NCBI RefSeq assembly: GCF_932526225.1
Contig: NC_064034.1
Location: 188,501-252,500 of the forward strand
Length of the DNA: 64,000 nt
Reading direction: 5' to 3'
Source: Nematostella vectensis
Taxonomy: Eukaryota > Cnidaria > Anthozoa > Actiniaria > Edwardsiidae
Below are positions 48,001 through 62,593 of this stretch, one piece after another. Every line of letters begins with the position of its first letter. Position 1 is the stretch's first letter. Position numbers and translations under genes: made by a program. Below the pieces are notes generated by a model, which saw only the letters and a program-made list of their open reading frames with translations, searched no databases and was not told where the DNA came from.

Positions 48001-51000
48001 TATTTTTTTTTTCTTTATTTTTTTTTAAATATCGATACTTAATTATACTGTTCTTGGTGTGTCATGACATAAAAAGAAGGTATAGGGACATTTTTATGTA
48101 CTCTCAGCATCTTTGATGTGCTCATGCTTTGTTCAGGATCCTGTACATATTTTATGCACACAAGAACTAACTAGATTCCTTGGATAACTTGATTAAGTAG
48201 ATTCTAACATAGAGCATAGCGCTCGATAGATTGATATACCTTTTTTTCCGAGTATACTGTTTTATTTTTCCTAATGTTACTTTTTGGAATTTACATTCGG
48301 AAAAAAAATTATCGATTGTAACCTTTTGGAGGTTACACTCGTAAAACAAATTCCCGAATGTAACCCTGAAGCTTTTCCCGAATGTAACCTCCAGTCCGAT
48401 GGTGACTTTGATTGGGATAGTTTACGATACCAATAGTATTAAAAGTAATTTTCATTACAATTCCCTTCAGCAATGCCACGTTAGTCTTTCGTTGCGGGCA
48501 CTTGACTACTAACTCAGCGACCCGGGTTCGATTCCCGCTGATAGCCTATTTTTTTTTCTTTATTTTTTTTTTTAAATTTCGATACTTAATTATACTGTTC
48601 TTTGTGTGTCATGACATAAAAAGGTATAGGGACATTTTTATGTACTCTCAGCATCTTTGATGTGCTCATTCTTTGTTCAGGATCCTGTACATATTTTATG
48701 CACACAAGAACTAATTAGATTCCTTGGATAACTTGATTAAGTAGATTCTAAGATAGAGCATAGCGCTCGATAGATTGATATACCTTTTTTTCCGAGTATA
48801 CTGTTTTATTTTTCCTAATGTTACTTTTTGGAATTTACATTCGGAAAAAAAATTATCGATTGTAACCTTTTGGAGGTTACACTCGTAAAACAAATTCCCG
48901 AATGTAACCCTGAAGCTTTTCCCGAATGTAACCTCCAGTCCGATGGTGACTTTGCTTGGGATAGTTTACGATACCAATAGTATTAAAAGTAATTTTCATT
49001 ACAATTCCCTTCAGCAATGCCACGTTAGTCTTTCGTTGCGGGCACTTGACTACTAACGCAGCGACCCGGGTTCGATTCCCGCTGATACCCTAATTTTTTT
49101 TTCTTTATTGTTTTTTTTAAATATCGATACTTAATTATACTGTTCTTTGTGTGTCATGACATAAAAAGAAGGTATAGGGACATTTTTATGTACTCTCAGC
49201 ATCTTTGATGTGCTCATGCTTTGTTCAGGATCCTGTTCATATTTTATGCACACAAGAACTAACTAGATTCCTTGGATAACTTGATTAAGTAGATTCTAAC
49301 ATAGAGCATAGCGCTCGATAGATTGATATACCTTTTTTTCCGAGTATACTGTTTTATTTTTCCTAATGTTACTTTTTGGAATTTACATTCGGAAAAAAAA
49401 TTATCGATTGTAACCTTTTGGAGGTTACACTCGTAAAACAAATTCCCAAATGTAACCCTGAAGCTTTTCCCGAATGTAACCTCCAGTCCGATGGTGACTT
49501 TGCTTGGGATAGTTTACGATACCAATAGTAATAAAACTAATTTTCATTACAATTCCCTTCAGCAATGCCACGTTAGTCTTTCGTTGCGGGCACTTGACAA
49601 CTAACGCAGCGACACGGGTTCGATTCCCGCTGATAGCCTATTTTTTTTTTTTTATTTATTTTTTTTAAATATCGATACTTAATTATACTGTTCTTGGTGT
49701 GTCATGACATGAAAAGAAGGTATAGGGACATTTTTATGTACTCTCAGCATCTTTGATGTGCTCATGCTTTGTTCAGGATCCTGTACATATTTTATGCACA
49801 CAAGAACTAACTAGATTCCTTGGATAACTTGATTAAGTAGATTCTAACATAGAGCATAGCGCTCGATAGATTGATATACCTTTTTTCCGAGTATACTGTT
49901 TTATTTTTCCTAATGTTACTTTTTGGAATTTACATTCGGAAAAAAAAAATTATCGATTGTAACCTTTTGGAGGTTACACTCGTAAAACAAATTCCCGAAT
50001 GTAACCCTGAAGCTTTTCCCGAATGTAACTTCCAGTCCGATGGTGATTTTGCTTGGGATAGTTTACGATACCAATAGTATTAAAAGTAATTTTCATTACA
50101 ATTCCCTTCAGCAATGCCACGTTAGTCTTTCGTTGCGGGCACTTGACTACTAACGCAGCGACCCGGGTTCGATTCCCGCTGATAACCTATTTGTTTTTTC
50201 TTTATTATTTTGTTTAAATATCGATACTTAATTATACTGTTCTTGGTGTTTCATGACATAAAAAGAAGGTATAGGGACATTTTTATGTACTCTCAGCATC
50301 TTTGATGTGCTCATGCTTTGTTCAGGATCCTGTACATATTTTATGCACACAAGAACTAACTAGATTCCTTGGATAACTTGATTAAGTGGATTCTAACATA
50401 GAGCATAGCGCTCGATAGATTGATATACCTTTTTTTCCGAGTATACTGTTTTATTTTTCATAATGTTACTTTTTGGAATTTACATTCGGAAAAAAAATTA
50501 TCGATTGTACCCTTTTGGAGGTTACACTCGTAAAACAAATTCCCAAATGTAACCCTGAAGCTTTTCCCGAATGTAACCTTCAGTCCGATGGTGACTTTGA
50601 TCGGGATAGTTTACGATACCAATAGTAATAAAAGTAATTTTCATTACAATTCCATTCAGCAATGCCACGTTAGTCTTTCGTTGCGGGCACTTGACTACTA
50701 ACACAGCGACCTGGGTTCGATTCCCGCTGATAGCCAATTTTTTTTTTTTTTTTTTTTTTTTTAATAGCGATACTTAATTATACTGTTCTTGGTGTGTCAT
50801 GACATAAAAAGAAGGTATATGGACATTTTTATGTACTCTCAGCATCTTTGATGTGCTCATGCTTTGTTCAGGATCCTGTACATATTTTATGCACACAAGA
50901 ACTAACTAGATTCCTTGGATAACTTGATTAAGTAGATTCTAACATAGAGCATAGCGCTCGATAGATTTATAAACGTTTTTTTCCGAATATACTCTTTTAT

Positions 51001-51220
51001 TTTTCCTAATGTTTCGTTTTGGAATTTACATTCGGAAAAAAAATTATCGATTGTAACCTTTTGGAGGTTACACTCGTAAAACAAATTCCCGAATGTAACC
51101 CTGAAGCTTTTCCCGAATGCAACCTCCAGTCCGATGGTGACTTTGCTTGGGATAGTTTACGAAACCAATAGTATTAAAAGTAATTTTCATTACAATTCCC
51201 TTCAGCAATGCCACGTTAGT

Positions 51221-51560
51221 TAAGTTTGTAACATGTCTTTGTTTATTAAGCAAGGTCTATTTCTGAGACAAGCAAACTCAAGTAAGGCTGTTGAAATAAC
51301 AGGTAAGTGTTAAAAGAAAAACAATTATCTGATTAGAAAACTACTGTGGATTCCTTTGCACCAAAATAAGAACAAACTTCATTTCGTTTGTTATTTTTGA
51401 GGAACGAGATGAGCTTTACAAAGCCATAAAGAAATATGTATTGCTCATCTAAATTATACAAGTAAATGATTATATTAAAAAAGAATTACTGTAAGTAATT
51501 AGAGTGGTTTTCATTAACCCGTGAAACAAAGTGTGATAGTTAAACGGTAATAGTTAGTAA
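51221..51560 (+). repeat. Satellite 1 fragment at the orientation switch of satellite 2
   Basis: 340 bp matching roughly the first 338 bp of a satellite 1 unit in plus orientation, from TAAGTTTGTAACATG to TAGTTAGTAA. It ends inside the MITE-like insert, keeping the left TIR only. The variant AAACGGTAATAG is that of the second subtype, though other positions (GGCTGTTG) match the first. On the right it abuts inverted satellite 2 with 2 bp (AA) of possible microhomology. Confidence 0.92.
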
Positions 51561-51789
51561 TCTATCTAACGCTATGCTCTATCTTAGAATCTACTTAATC
51601 AAGTTATGCAAGGAATCTAGTTAGTTCTTGTGTGCATAAAATATGTACAGGATCCTGAACAAAGCATGATCACATCAAAGATGCTGAGAGTACATAAAAA
51701 TGTCCCTATACCTTCTTTTTATGTCATGACACACCAAGAACAGTATATTTAAGTATCGATATTTAAAAACAAAATAAAGAAAAAAAATA

Positions 51790-51861
51790 AGCTATCAGCG
51801 GGAATCGAACCCGGGTCGCTGCGTTAGTAGTCAAGTGCCCGTAACGAAAGACTAACGTGGC
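51790..51861 (-). pseudogene. tRNA-like module of satellite 2 (minus-strand representative)
   Basis: Reverse complement of the plus-strand module with the same B-box (GGTTCGATTCC on minus) and T-rich tract downstream (A-run on plus). About 23 copies, one per unit, from here to 63824-63895. Copies vary at the T-stem (CCCGGG or CCTGGG), at GCGTTAG/GGGTTAG and at GCCCGTAAC/GCCCGCAAC/GCCTGCAAC. One at about 55630 has GAATCGCACC, which damages the B-box. Confidence 0.6.
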
Positions 51862-54800
51862 ATTGCTGAAGGGAATTGTAATGAAAATTACTTTTAATAC
51901 TATTGTTATAGTAAACTATCCCAAGCAAAGTCACCATCGGACTGGAGGTTACATTCGGGAAAAGCTTCAGGGTTACATTCGGGAATTTGTTTTACGAGTG
52001 TAACCTCCAAAAGGTTACAATCGATAATTTTTTTTTCCGAATGTAAATTCCAAAAAGTAACATTAGGAAAAAAACCCAGTATACTCGGAAAAAAAGGTAT
52101 ATCAATCTATCGAGCGCTATGCTCTATCTTAGAATCTACTTAATCAAGTTATCCAAGGAATCTAGTTAGTTCTTGTGTGCATAAAATATGTACAGGATCC
52201 TGAACAAAGCATGAGCACATCAAAGATGCTGAGAGTACATAAAAATGTCCCTAGACCTTCTTTTTATGTCATGACACACCAAGAACAGTATAATTAAGTA
52301 TCGATATTTAAAAATAAAAAATAAAGAAAAAAAAATAGGCTATCAGCGGGAATAGAACCCGGGTCGCTGCGTTAGTAGTCAAGTGCCCGCAACGAAAGAC
52401 TAACGTGGCATTGCTGAAGGGAATTGTAATGAAAATTACTTTTAATACTATTGGTATCGTAAACTATCCCAAGCAAAGTCACCATCGGACTGGAGGTTAC
52501 ATTCGGGAAAAGCTTCAGGGTTACATTCGGGAATTTGTTTTACGAGTGTAACCTCCAAAAGGTTACAATCGATAATTTTTTTTCCGAATGTAAATTCCAA
52601 AAAGTAACATTAGGAAAAATAAAACAGTATACTCGGAAAAAAGGTATATCAATCTATAGAGCGCTATGCTCTATGTTAGAACCTACTTAATCAAGTTATC
52701 CAAGGAATCTAGTTAGTTCTTGTGTACATAAAATATGTACAGGATCCTGAACAAAGCATGACCACATCAAAGATGCTGAGAGTACATAAAAATGTCCCTA
52801 TACCTTCTTTTTATGTCATGACACACCAAGAACAGTATAATTAAGTATCGATATTTAAAAAAAAACAAATAAAGAAAAAAAATAGGCTATCAGCGGGAAT
52901 CGAACCCGGGTCGCTGCCTTAGTAGTCAAGTGCCCGCAACGAAAGACTAACGTGGCATTGCTGAAGGGAATTGTAATGAAAATTACTTTTAATACTATTG
53001 GTATCGTAAACTATCCCAAGCAAAGTCACCATCGGGCTGGAGGTTACATTCGGGATAAGCTTCAGGGTTACATTCGGGAATTTGTTTTACGAGTGTAACC
53101 TCCAAAAGGTTACAATCGATAATTTTTTTCCGAATGTAAATTCCAAAAAGTAACATTAGGAAAAATAAAGCAGTATACTCGGAAAAAAAGGTATATCAAT
53201 CTATCGAGCGCTATGCTCTATGTTAGAATCTACTTAATCAAGTTATCCAAGGAATCTAGTTAGTTCTTGTGTGCATAAAATATGTACAGGATCCTGAACA
53301 AAGCATGAGCACATCAAAGATGCTGAGAGTACATAAAAATGTCCCTATACCTTCTTTTTATGTCATGACACACCAAGAACAGTATAATTAAGTATCGATA
53401 TTTGAAAAATAATAATAAAGAAAAAAAAATAGGCTATTAGCGGGAATCGAACCCAGGTCGCTGCGTTAGTAGTCAAGTGCCCGCAACGAAAGACTAACGT
53501 GGCATTGCTGAAGGGAATTGTAATGAAAATTACTTTTAATACTATTGGTATCGTAAACTATCCCAAGCAAAGTCACCATCGGACTGGAGGTTACATTCGG
53601 GAAAAGCTTCAGGGTTACATTTGGGAATTTGTTTTACGAGTGTAACCTCCAAAAGGTTACAATCGATAATTTTTTTTCCGAATGTAAATTCCAAAAAGTA
53701 ACATTAGGAAAAATAAAAGAGTATACTCGGAAAAAAAGGTATATCAGTCTATCGAGCGCTATGCTCTATGTTAGAATCTACTTAATCAAGTTATCCAAGG
53801 AATCTAGTTAGTTCTTGTGTGCATAAAATATGTACAGGATCCTGAACAAAGCATGAGCACATCAAAGATGCTGAGAGTACATACTAATGTCCCTATACCT
53901 TCTTTTTATGTCATGACACACCAAGAACAGTATAATTAAGTATCGATATTTAAAAAAAAAATAATAAAGAAAAAAAAATAGGCTATCAGCGGGAATTGAA
54001 CCCGGGTCGCTGCGTTAGTAGTCAAGTGCCCGTAACGAAAGACTAACGTGGCATTGCTGAAGGGAATTGTAATGAAAATTACTTTTAATACTATTGGTAT
54101 CGTAAACTATCCCAAGCAAAGTCACCATCGGACTGGAGGTTACATTCGGGAAAAGCTTCAGGGTTACATTCGGGAATTTGTTTTACGAGTGTAACCTCCA
54201 AAAGGTTACAATCGATAATTTTTTTTCCCAATGTAAATTCCAAAAAGTAATATTTGGAAAAAAACCCAGTATACTCGGAAAAAAAGGTATATCAATCTAT
54301 CGAGCGCTATGCTTTATGTTAGAATCTACTTAATCAAGTTATCCAAGGAATCTAGTTAGTTCTTGTGTGCATAAAATATGTACAGGATCCTGAACAAAGC
54401 ATGAGCACATCAAAGATGCTGAGAGTACATAAAAATGTCCCTATACCTTCTTTTTATGTCATGACACACCAAGAACAGTATAATTAAGTATCGATATTTA
54501 AAAATAAAAAATAAAGAAAAAAAATAGGCTATCAGCGGGAATCGAACCCGGGTCGCTGCGTTAGTAGTCAAGTGCCCGTAACGAAAGACTAACGTGGCAT
54601 TGCTGAAGGGAATTGTAATGAAAATTACATTTAATACTATTGGTATCGTAAACTATCCCAAGCAAAGTCACCATCGGACTGGAGGTTACATTCGGGAAAA
54701 GCTTCAGGGTTACATTCGGGAATTTGTTTTACGAGTGTAACCTCCAAAAGGTTACAATCGATAATTTTTTTTCCGAATGTAAATTCCAAAAAGTAACATT

Positions 54801-56399
54801 AGGAAAAAAAACAGTATACTCGGAAAAAAAGGTATATCAATCTATCGAGCGCTATGCTCTATGTTAGAATCTACTTAATCAAGTTATCCAAGGAATCTAG
54901 TTAGTTCTTGTGTGCATAAAATATGTACAGGATCCTGAACAAAGCATGAGCACATCAAAGATGCTGAGAGTGCATAAAAATGTCCCTATACCTTCTTTTT
55001 ATGTCATGACACACCAAGAACAGTATAATTAAGTATTGATATTTTAAAAAAAAATAATAAAGAAAAAAAATAGGCTATCAGCGGGAATCGAACCCAGGTC
55101 GCTGCGTTAGTAGTCAAGTGCCCGCAACGAAAGACTAACGTGGCATTGCTGAAGGGAATTGTAATGAAAATTACTTTTAATACTATTGGTATCGTAAACT
55201 ATCCCAAGCAAAGTCACCATCGGACTGGAGGTTACATTCGGGAAAAGCTTCAGGGTTACATTTGGGAATTTGTTTTACGAGTGTAACCTCCAAAAGGTTA
55301 CAATCGATAATTTTGTTTCCGAATGTAAATTCCAAAAAGTAACATTAGGAAAAATAAAAGAGTATACTCGGAAAAAAAGGTATATCAATCTATCGAGCGC
55401 TATGCTCTATGTTAGAATCTACTTAATCAAGTTATCCAAGGAATCTAGTTAGTTCTTGTGTGCAGAAAATATGTACAGGATCCTGAACAAAGCATGAGCA
55501 CATCAAAGATGCTGAGAGTACATAAAAATGTCCCTATACCTTCTTTTTATGTAATGACACACCAAGAACAGTATAATTAAGTATCGATATTTAAAAAAAA
55601 AATAAAGAAAAAAAAATAGGCTATCAGCGGGAATCGCACCTGGGTCGCTGCGTTAGTAGTCAAGTGCCCGTAACGAAAGACTAACGTGGCATTGCTGAAG
55701 GGAATTGTAATAAAAATTACTTTTAATACTATTGGTATCGTAAACTATCCCAAGCAAAGTCACCATCGGACTGGAGGTTACATTCGGGAAAAGCTTCAGG
55801 GTTACATTCGCGAATTTGTTTTACGAGTGTAACCTCCAAAAGGTTACAATCGATAATTTTTTTTTCCGAATGTAAATTCCAAAAAGTAACATTAGGAAAA
55901 AAAACCCAGTATACTCGGAAAAAAACGTATATCAATCTATCGAGCGCTATGCTCTATGTTAGAATCTACTTAATCAAGTTATCCAAGGAATCTAGTTAGT
56001 TCTTGTGTGCATAAAATATGTACAGGATCCTGAACAAAGCATGAGCACATCAAAGATGCTGAGAGTACATACAAATGTCCCTATACCTTCTTTTTATGTC
56101 ATGACACACCAAAAACAGTATAAATAAGTATCGATATTTAAAAAAATAAATAAAGAAAAAAAAATAGGCTATCAGCGGGAATCGAACCCGGGTAGCTGCG
56201 TTAGTAGTCAAGTGCCCGTAACGAAAGACTAACGTGGCATTGCTGAAGGGAATTGTAATGAAAATTACTTTTAATACTATTGGTATCGTAAACTATCCCA
56301 AGCAAAGTCACCATCGGACTGGAGGTTACATTCGGGAAAAGCTTCAGGGTTACATTCGGGAATTTGTTTTACGAGTGTAACCTCCAAAAGGTTACAATC

Positions 56400-59300
56400 G
56401 ATAATTTTTTTTTCCGAATGTAAATTCCAAAAAGTAACATTAGGAAAAAAAACCCAGTATACTCGGAAAAAAAGGTATATCAATCTATCGAGCGCTATGC
56501 TCTATGCTAGAATCTACTTAATCAAGTTATCCAAGGAATCTAGTTAGTTCTTGTGTGCATAAAATATGTACAGGATCCTGAACAAAGCAAGAGCACATCA
56601 AAGATGCTGAGAGTACATAAAAATGTCCCTATACCTTCTTTTTATGTCATGACACACCACGAACAGTATAATTAAGTATAGATATTAAAAAAAAAAAAAA
56701 AGAAAAAAAAATTGGCTATCAGCGGGAATCGAACCCAGGTCGCTGCGTTAGTAGTCAAGTGCCCGTAACGAAAGACTAACGTGGCATTGCTGAAGGGAAT
56801 TGTAATAAAAATTACTTTTAATACTATTGGTATCGTAAACTATCCCAAGCAAAGTCACCATCGGACTGGAGGTTACATTCGGGAAAAGCTTCAGGGTTAC
56901 ATTCGCGAATTTGTTTTACGAGTGTAACCTCCAAAAGGTTACAATCGATAATTTTTTTTCCGAATGTAAATTCCAAAAAGTAACATTAGGAAAAAAAACC
57001 CAGTATACTCGGAAAAAAAGGTATATCAATCTATCGAGCGCTATGCTCTATGTTAGAATCTACTTAATCAAGTTATCCAAGGAATCTAGTTAGTTCTTGT
57101 GTGCATAAAATATGTACAGGATCCTGAACAAAGCATGAGCACATCAAAGATGCTGAGAGTACATAAAAATGTCCCTATACCTTCTTTTTATGTCATGACA
57201 CACCACGAACAGTATAATTAAGTATCGATATTTAAAAAAAAAATAAAGAAAAAAAAATTGGCTATCAGCGGGAATCGAACCCAGGTCGCTGGGTTAGTAG
57301 TCAAGTGCCCGTAACGAAAGACTAACGTGGCATTGCTGAAGGGAATTGTAATGAAAATTACTTTTAATACTATTGGTATCGTAAACTATCCCAAGCAAAG
57401 TCACCATCGGACTGGAGGTTACATTCGGGAAAAGCTTCAGGGTTACATTTGGGAATTTGTTTTACGAGTGTAACCTCCAAAAGGTTACAATCGATAATTT
57501 TGTTTCCGAATGTAAATTCCAAAAAGTAACATTAGGAAAAATAAAAGAGTATACTCGGAAAAAAAGGTATATCAATCTATCGAGCGCTATGCTCTATGTT
57601 AGAATCTATTTAATCAAGTTATCCAAGGAATCTAGTTAGTTCTTGTGTGCATAAAATATGTACAGGATCCTGAACAAAGCATGAGCACATCAAAGATGCT
57701 GAGAGTACATAAAAATGTCCCTATACCTTCTTTTTATGTAATGACACACCAAGAACAGTATAATTAAGTATCGATATTTAAAAAAATAATAAAGAAAAAA
57801 AAATAGGCTATCAGCGGGAATCGAACCCAGGTTGCTGCGTTAGTAGTCAAGTGCCCGCAACGAAAGACTAACGTGGCATTGCTGAAGGGAATTGTAAGGA
57901 AAATTACTTTTAATACTATTGGTATCGTAAACTATCCCAAGCAAAGTCACCATCGGACTGGAGGTTACATTCGGGAAAAGCTTCAGGGTTACATTTGGGA
58001 ATTTGTTTTACGAGTGTAACCTCCAAAAGGTTACAATCGATAATTTTTTTTTTCCGAATGTAAATTCCAAAAAGTAACATTAGGAAAAAAAACCCAGTAT
58101 ACTCGGAAAAAAAGGTATATCAATCTATCGAGCGCTATGCTCTATGCTAGAATCTACTTAATCAAGTTATCCAAGGAATCTAGTTAGTTCTTGTGTGCAT
58201 AAAATATGTACAGGATCCTGAACAAAGCATGAGCACATCAAAGATGCTGAGAGTACATAAAAATGTCCCTATACCTTCTTTTTATGTCATGACACACCAC
58301 GAACAGTATAATTAAGTATAGATATTAAAAAAAAAAAAAAAGAAAAAAAAATTGGCTATCAGCGGGAATCGAACCCAGGTCGCTGCGTTAGTAGTCAAGT
58401 GCCCGTAACGAAAGACTAACGTGGCATTGCTGAAGGGAATTGTAATAAAAATTACTTTTAATACTATTGGTATCGTAAACTATCCCAAGCAAAGTCACCA
58501 TCGGACTGGAGGTTACATTCGGGAAAAGCTTCAGGGTTACATTCGCGAATTTGTTTTACGAGTGTAACCTCCAAAAGGTTACAATCGATAATTTTTTTTC
58601 CGAATGTAAATTCCAAAAAGTAACATTAGGAAAAAAAACCCAGTATACTCGGAAAAAAAGGTATATCAATCTATCGAGCGCTATGCTCTATGTTAGAATC
58701 TACTTAATCAAGTTATCCAAGGAATCTAGTTAGTTCTTGTGTGCATAAAATATGTACAGGATCCTGAACAAAGCATGAGCACATCAAAGATGCTGAGAGT
58801 ACATAAAAATGTCCCTATACCTTCTTTTTATGTCATGACACACCACGAACAGTATAATTAAGTATCGATATTTAAAAAAAAAATAAAGAAAAAAAAAATT
58901 GGCTATCAGCGGGAATCGAACCCAGGTCGCTGGGTTAGTAGTCAAGTGCCCGTAACGAAAGACTAACGTGGCATTGCTGAAGGGAATTGTAATGAAAATT
59001 ACTTTTAATACTATTGGTATCGTAAACTATCCCAAGCAAAGTCACCATCGGACTGGAGGTTACATTCGGGAAAAGCTTCAGGGTTACATTTGGGAATTTG
59101 TTTTACGAGTGTAACCTCCAAAAGGTTACAATCGATAATTTTGTTTCCGAATGTAAATTCCAAAAAGTAACATTAGGAAAAATAAAAGAGTATACTCGGA
59201 AAAAAAGGTATATCAATCTATCGAGCGCTATGCTCTATGTTAGAATCTATTTAATCAAGTTATCCAAGGAATCTAGTTAGTTCTTGTGTGCATAAAATAT

Positions 59301-59680
59301 GTACAGGATCCTGAACAAAGCATGAGCACATCAAAGATGCTGAGAGTACATAAAAATGTCCCTATACCTTCTTTTTATGTAATGACACACCAAGAACAGT
59401 ATAATTAAGTATCGATATTTAAAAAAATAATAAAGAAAAAAAAATAGGCTATCAGCGGGAATCGAACCCAGGTTGCTGCGTTAGTAGTCAAGTGCCCGCA
59501 ACGAAAGACTAACGTGGCATTGCTGAAGGGAATTGTAAGGAAAATTACTTTTAATACTATTGGTATCGTAAACTATCCCAAGCAAAGTCACCATCGGACT
59601 GGAGGTTACATTCGGGAAAAGCTTCAGGGTTACATTTGGGAATTTGTTTTACGAGTGTAACCTCCAAAAGGTTACAATCG
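56400..59680 (-). repeat. Three-unit higher-order block, duplicated (about 1.64 kb x 2)
   Basis: About 56.40-58.04 and 58.04-59.68 match nearly base for base at an offset of 1640-1641 bp. Shared private variants are TATGCTAG, GATATTAAAA, TTGTAAGGAAA and AGGTTGCTGCG. The only substitution I noticed is GCAAGAGC versus GCATGAGC, plus A/T-tract length. This is a recent three-unit duplication. Confidence 0.8.
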
Positions 59681-62593
59681 ATAATTTTGTTTCCGAATGT
59701 AAATTCCAAAAAGTAACATTAGGAAAAATAAAAGAGTATACTCGGAAAAAAAAGTATATCAATCTATCGAGCGCTATGCTCTATGTTAGAATCTATTTAA
59801 TCAAGTTATCCAAGGAATCTAGTTAGTTCTTGTGTGCATAAAATATGTACAGGATCCTGAACAAAGCATGAGCACATCAAAGATGCTGAGAGTACATAAA
59901 AATGTCCCTATACCTTCTTTTTATGTCATGACACACCAAGAACAGTATAATTAAGTATCGATATTTAAAAAAAAAATAAAGAAAAAAAAATAGGCTATCA
60001 GCGGGAATCGAACCCGGGTCGCTGCGTTAGTAGTCAAGTGCCCGTAACGAAAGACTAACGTGGCATTGCTGAAGGGAATTGTAATGAAAATTACATTTAA
60101 TACTATTGGTATCGTAAACTATCCCAAGCAAAGTCACCATCGGGCTGGAGGTTACATTCGGGATAAGCTTCAGGGTTACATTCGGGAATTTGTTTTACGA
60201 GTGTAACCTCCAAAAGGTTACAATCGATAATTTTTTTCCGAATGTAAATTCCAAAAAGTAACATTAGGAAAAATAAAGCAGTATACTCGGAAATAAAGGT
60301 ATATCAATCTATCGAGCGCTATGCTCTATGTTAGAATCTACTTAATCAAGTTATCCAAGGAATCTAGTTAGTTCTTGTGTGCATAAAATATGTACAGGAT
60401 CCTGAACAAAGCATGAGCACATCAAAGATGCTGAGAGTACATAAAAATGTCCCTATACCTTCTTTTTATGTCATGACACACCAAGAACAGTATAATTAAG
60501 TATCGATATTTAAAAAAAAATAATAAAGAAAAAAAAATTGGCTATCAGCGGGAATCGAACCCAGGTCGCTGGGTTAGTAGTCAAGTGCCCGTAACGAAAG
60601 ACTAACGTGGCATTGCTGAAGGGAATTGTAATGAAAATTACTTTTAATACTATTGGTATCGTAAACTATCCCAAGCAAAGTCACCATCGGACTGGAGGTT
60701 ACATTCGGGAAAAGCTTCAGGGTTACATTTGGGAATTTGTTTTACGAGTGTAACCTCCAAAAGGTTACAATCGATAATTTTGTTTCCGAATGTAAATTCC
60801 AAAAAGTAACATTAGGAAAAATAAAAGAGTATACTCGGAAAAAAAGGTATATCAATCTATCGAGCGCTATGCTCTATGTTAGAATCTATTTAATCAAGTT
60901 ATCCAAGGAATCTAGTTAGTTCTTGTGTGCATAAAATATGTACAGGATCCTGAACAAAGCATGAGCACATCAAAGATGCTGAGAGTACATAAAAATGTCC
61001 CTATACCTTCTTTTTATGTAATGACACACCAAGAACAGTATAATTAAGTATCGATATTTAAAAAAAAATAATAAAGAAAAAAAAATAGGCTATCAGCGGG
61101 AATCGAACCTGGGTCGCAGCGTTAGTAGTCAAGTGCCCGTAACGAAAGACTAACGTGGCATTGCTGAAGGGAATTGTAATAAAAATTACTTTTAATACTA
61201 TTGGTATCGTAAACTATCCCAAGCAAAGTCACCATCGGACTGGAGGTTACATTCGGGAAAAGCTTCAGGGTTACATTCGCGAATTTGTTTTACGAGTGTA
61301 ACCTCCAAAAGGTTACAATCGATAATTTTTTTTCCGAATGTAAATTCCAAAAAGTAACATTAGGAAAAAAAACCCAGTATACTCGGAAAAAAACGTATAT
61401 CAATCTATCGAGCGCTATGCTCTATGTTAGAATCTACTTAATCAAGTTATCCTAGGAATCTAGTTAGTTCTTGTGTGCATAAAATATGTACAGGATCCTG
61501 AACAAAGCATGAGCACATCAAAGATGCTGAGAGTACATACAAATGTCCCTATACCTTCTTTTTATGTCATGACACACCAAAAACAGTATAAATAAGTATC
61601 GATATTTAAAAAAAAAATAAAGAAAAAAAAATAGGCTATCAGCGGGAATCGAACCCGGGTAGCTGCGTTAGTAGTCAAGTGCCTGCAACGAAAGACTAAC
61701 GTGGCATTGCTGAAGGGAATTGTAATGAAATTTACTTTTAATACTATTGGTATCGTAAACTATCCCAAGCAAAGTCACCATCGGACTGGAGGTTACATTC
61801 GGGAAAAGCTTCAGGGTTACATCCGGGAATTTGTTTTACGAGTATAACCTCCAAAAGGTTACAATCGATAATTTTTTTTCCGAATGTAAATTCCAAAAAG
61901 TAACATTAGGAAAAATAAAAGAGTATACTCGGAAAAAAAGGTATATCAATCTATCGAGCGCTATGCTCTATGTTAGAATCTACTTAATCAAGTTATCCAA
62001 GGAATCTAGTTAGTTCTTGTGTGCATAAAATATGTACAGGATCCTGAACAAAGCATGAGCACATCAAAGATGCTGAGAGTACATAAAAATGTCCCTATAC
62101 CTTCTTTTTATGTCATGACACACCACGAACAGTATAATTAAGTATCGATATTTAAAAAAAAAATAAAGAAAAAAAAATTGGCTATCAGCGGGAATCGAAC
62201 CCAGGTCGCTGGGTTAGTAGTCAAGTGCCCGTAACGAAAGACTAACGTGGCATTGCTGAAGGGAATTGTAATGAAAATTACTTTTAATACTATTGGTATC
62301 GTAAACTATCCCAAGCAAAGTCACCATCGGACTGGAGGTTACATTCGGGAAAAGCTTCAGGGTTACATTTGGGAATTTGTTTTACGAGTGTAACCTCCAA
62401 AAGGTTACAATCGATAATTTTGTTTCCGAATGTAAATTCCAAAAAGTAACATTAGGAAAAATAAAAGAGTATACTCGGAAAAAAAGGTATATCAATCTAT
62501 CGAGCGCTATGCTCTATGTTAGAATCTATTTAATCAAGTTATCCAAGGAATCTAGTTAGTTCTTGTGTGCATAAAATATGTACAGGATCCTGA

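Larger units (their letters stand above)
47565..51220 (+). repeat. Satellite 2 tandem array, plus orientation, seven units
   Basis: Units start (TTTGATGTGCTC) at 47565, 48112, 48656, 49204, 49752, 50301 and 50847; periods 544-549 bp. Each unit runs TTTGATG..., an AT-rich part, a cluster of CGAATGTAACC motifs, a 72-nt tRNA-like module, a T-rich tract, and a close with GCATC. The seventh unit is cut at 51220 within the tRNA-like module. Frames of 60-71 codons recur on the minus strand, use non-ATG starts where checked, and shift with A/T-tract length; I see no gene. Confidence 0.97.

Noticed and set aside
53629-53811. 60-codon frame repeated in satellite 2 on both arms
   Set aside because: Starts at TTG, its apparent internal repeat comes from the CGAATGTAAC motifs, and A/T-tract length changes break it in several units.
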